A stretch of 6,249 nt of DNA, taken from Proteobacteria bacterium UBA652 (GTDB lineage Bacteria > Pseudomonadota > Gammaproteobacteria > Nitrosococcales > Methylophagaceae). The translations under genes and the position numbers were made by a program. Below, piece by piece: positions 6,166 through 6,249 of the stretch. Position 1 is the stretch's first letter. Each line of letters begins with the position of its first letter. The notes beneath the pieces were generated by a model. It ran no database searches. It worked only from the letters and a program-made list of their open reading frames with translations, and was not told the DNA's origin. The stretch spans positions 74,767-81,015 of the forward strand of contig DBOG01000014.1 of NCBI GenBank assembly GCA_002299915.1, in the 5' to 3' direction.

Positions 6166-6249
6166 GAAATCAAGCTGGAGAGTCGCTTATTTGTAGCTAA
6201 ATGCAAAAGTACAGAACCTGACCTCTACTGTAATCCCCCCATTCTTAAC
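6166..6249. other. Gene-free 3' end of the window
   Basis: No coding frame of useful length and no strong terminator is seen after epmA. AAGC/GCTT at 6172-6187 is only a 4-bp inverted repeat. A TACAG/CTGTA pair (6210-6214 and 6228-6232) flanks AACCTGACCTCTA. Read on the minus strand this region gives GAGGTCAGGTTCTGTACTTT, which resembles REP-type sequences that accompany IS200-like (RAYT) transposases. That is a resemblance from memory only. Confidence 0.3.

Noticed and set aside
5858..6206. Two minus-strand open frames inside and after epmA
   Set aside because: They are antisense to the conserved class II motif 3 region of epmA, with no independent evidence.
1..6249. CRISPR array, tRNA, rRNA or complete insertion sequence
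   Set aside because: No regularly spaced repeats, no cloverleaf-like or rRNA-like sequence, and no transposase frame were seen anywhere in the window.

Overview
The window looks like chromosomal DNA from a gammaproteobacterium with moderately low GC, probably a sulfur oxidiser. Two things point there: the C-terminal part of a sulfide dehydrogenase flavoprotein (FccB), and a complete EF-P beta-lysylation set (EpmB, EF-P, EpmA), a modification route typical of gammaproteobacteria. The genus cannot be named from this sequence alone.

Layout: (1) bases 2-481 hold the 3' part of fccB, whose N-terminal FAD/NAD-type domain lies upstream of the window. (2) After only 9 bp comes a 560-codon gene (491-2173) for a little-characterised protein with a degenerate PilZ-like C-terminal module, probably in the same transcript. 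(3) A citrate synthase gene (2243-3400) follows, with its own extended -10 promoter in the 69-bp gap and a good ribosome binding site. (4) Its stop codon overlaps, by 4 bp, the stop of the convergent epmB gene (3397-4413, minus strand). (5) A 45-bp divergent control region separates epmB from efp (4459-5031). (6) A 174-bp spacer rich in nested inverted repeats leads to epmA (5206-6165). The last 84 bp hold no gene.

How the genes work together: EpmB is a radical SAM 2,3-aminomutase that converts lysine to (R)-beta-lysine. EpmA, a truncated class II LysRS paralogue, ligates it to Lys34 of EF-P. Modified EF-P rescues ribosomes stalled at polyproline. All three substrate-specific parts sit side by side here. 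The upstream half concerns energy metabolism: sulfide oxidation, citrate synthase, and a possible c-di-GMP-type regulator.

No wholly new system is evident. The least explained parts are the PilZ-like protein, the nested and mutually exclusive inverted repeats between efp and epmA, the 14-bp palindrome abutting the epmA start codon, and the unusual class of citrate synthase.
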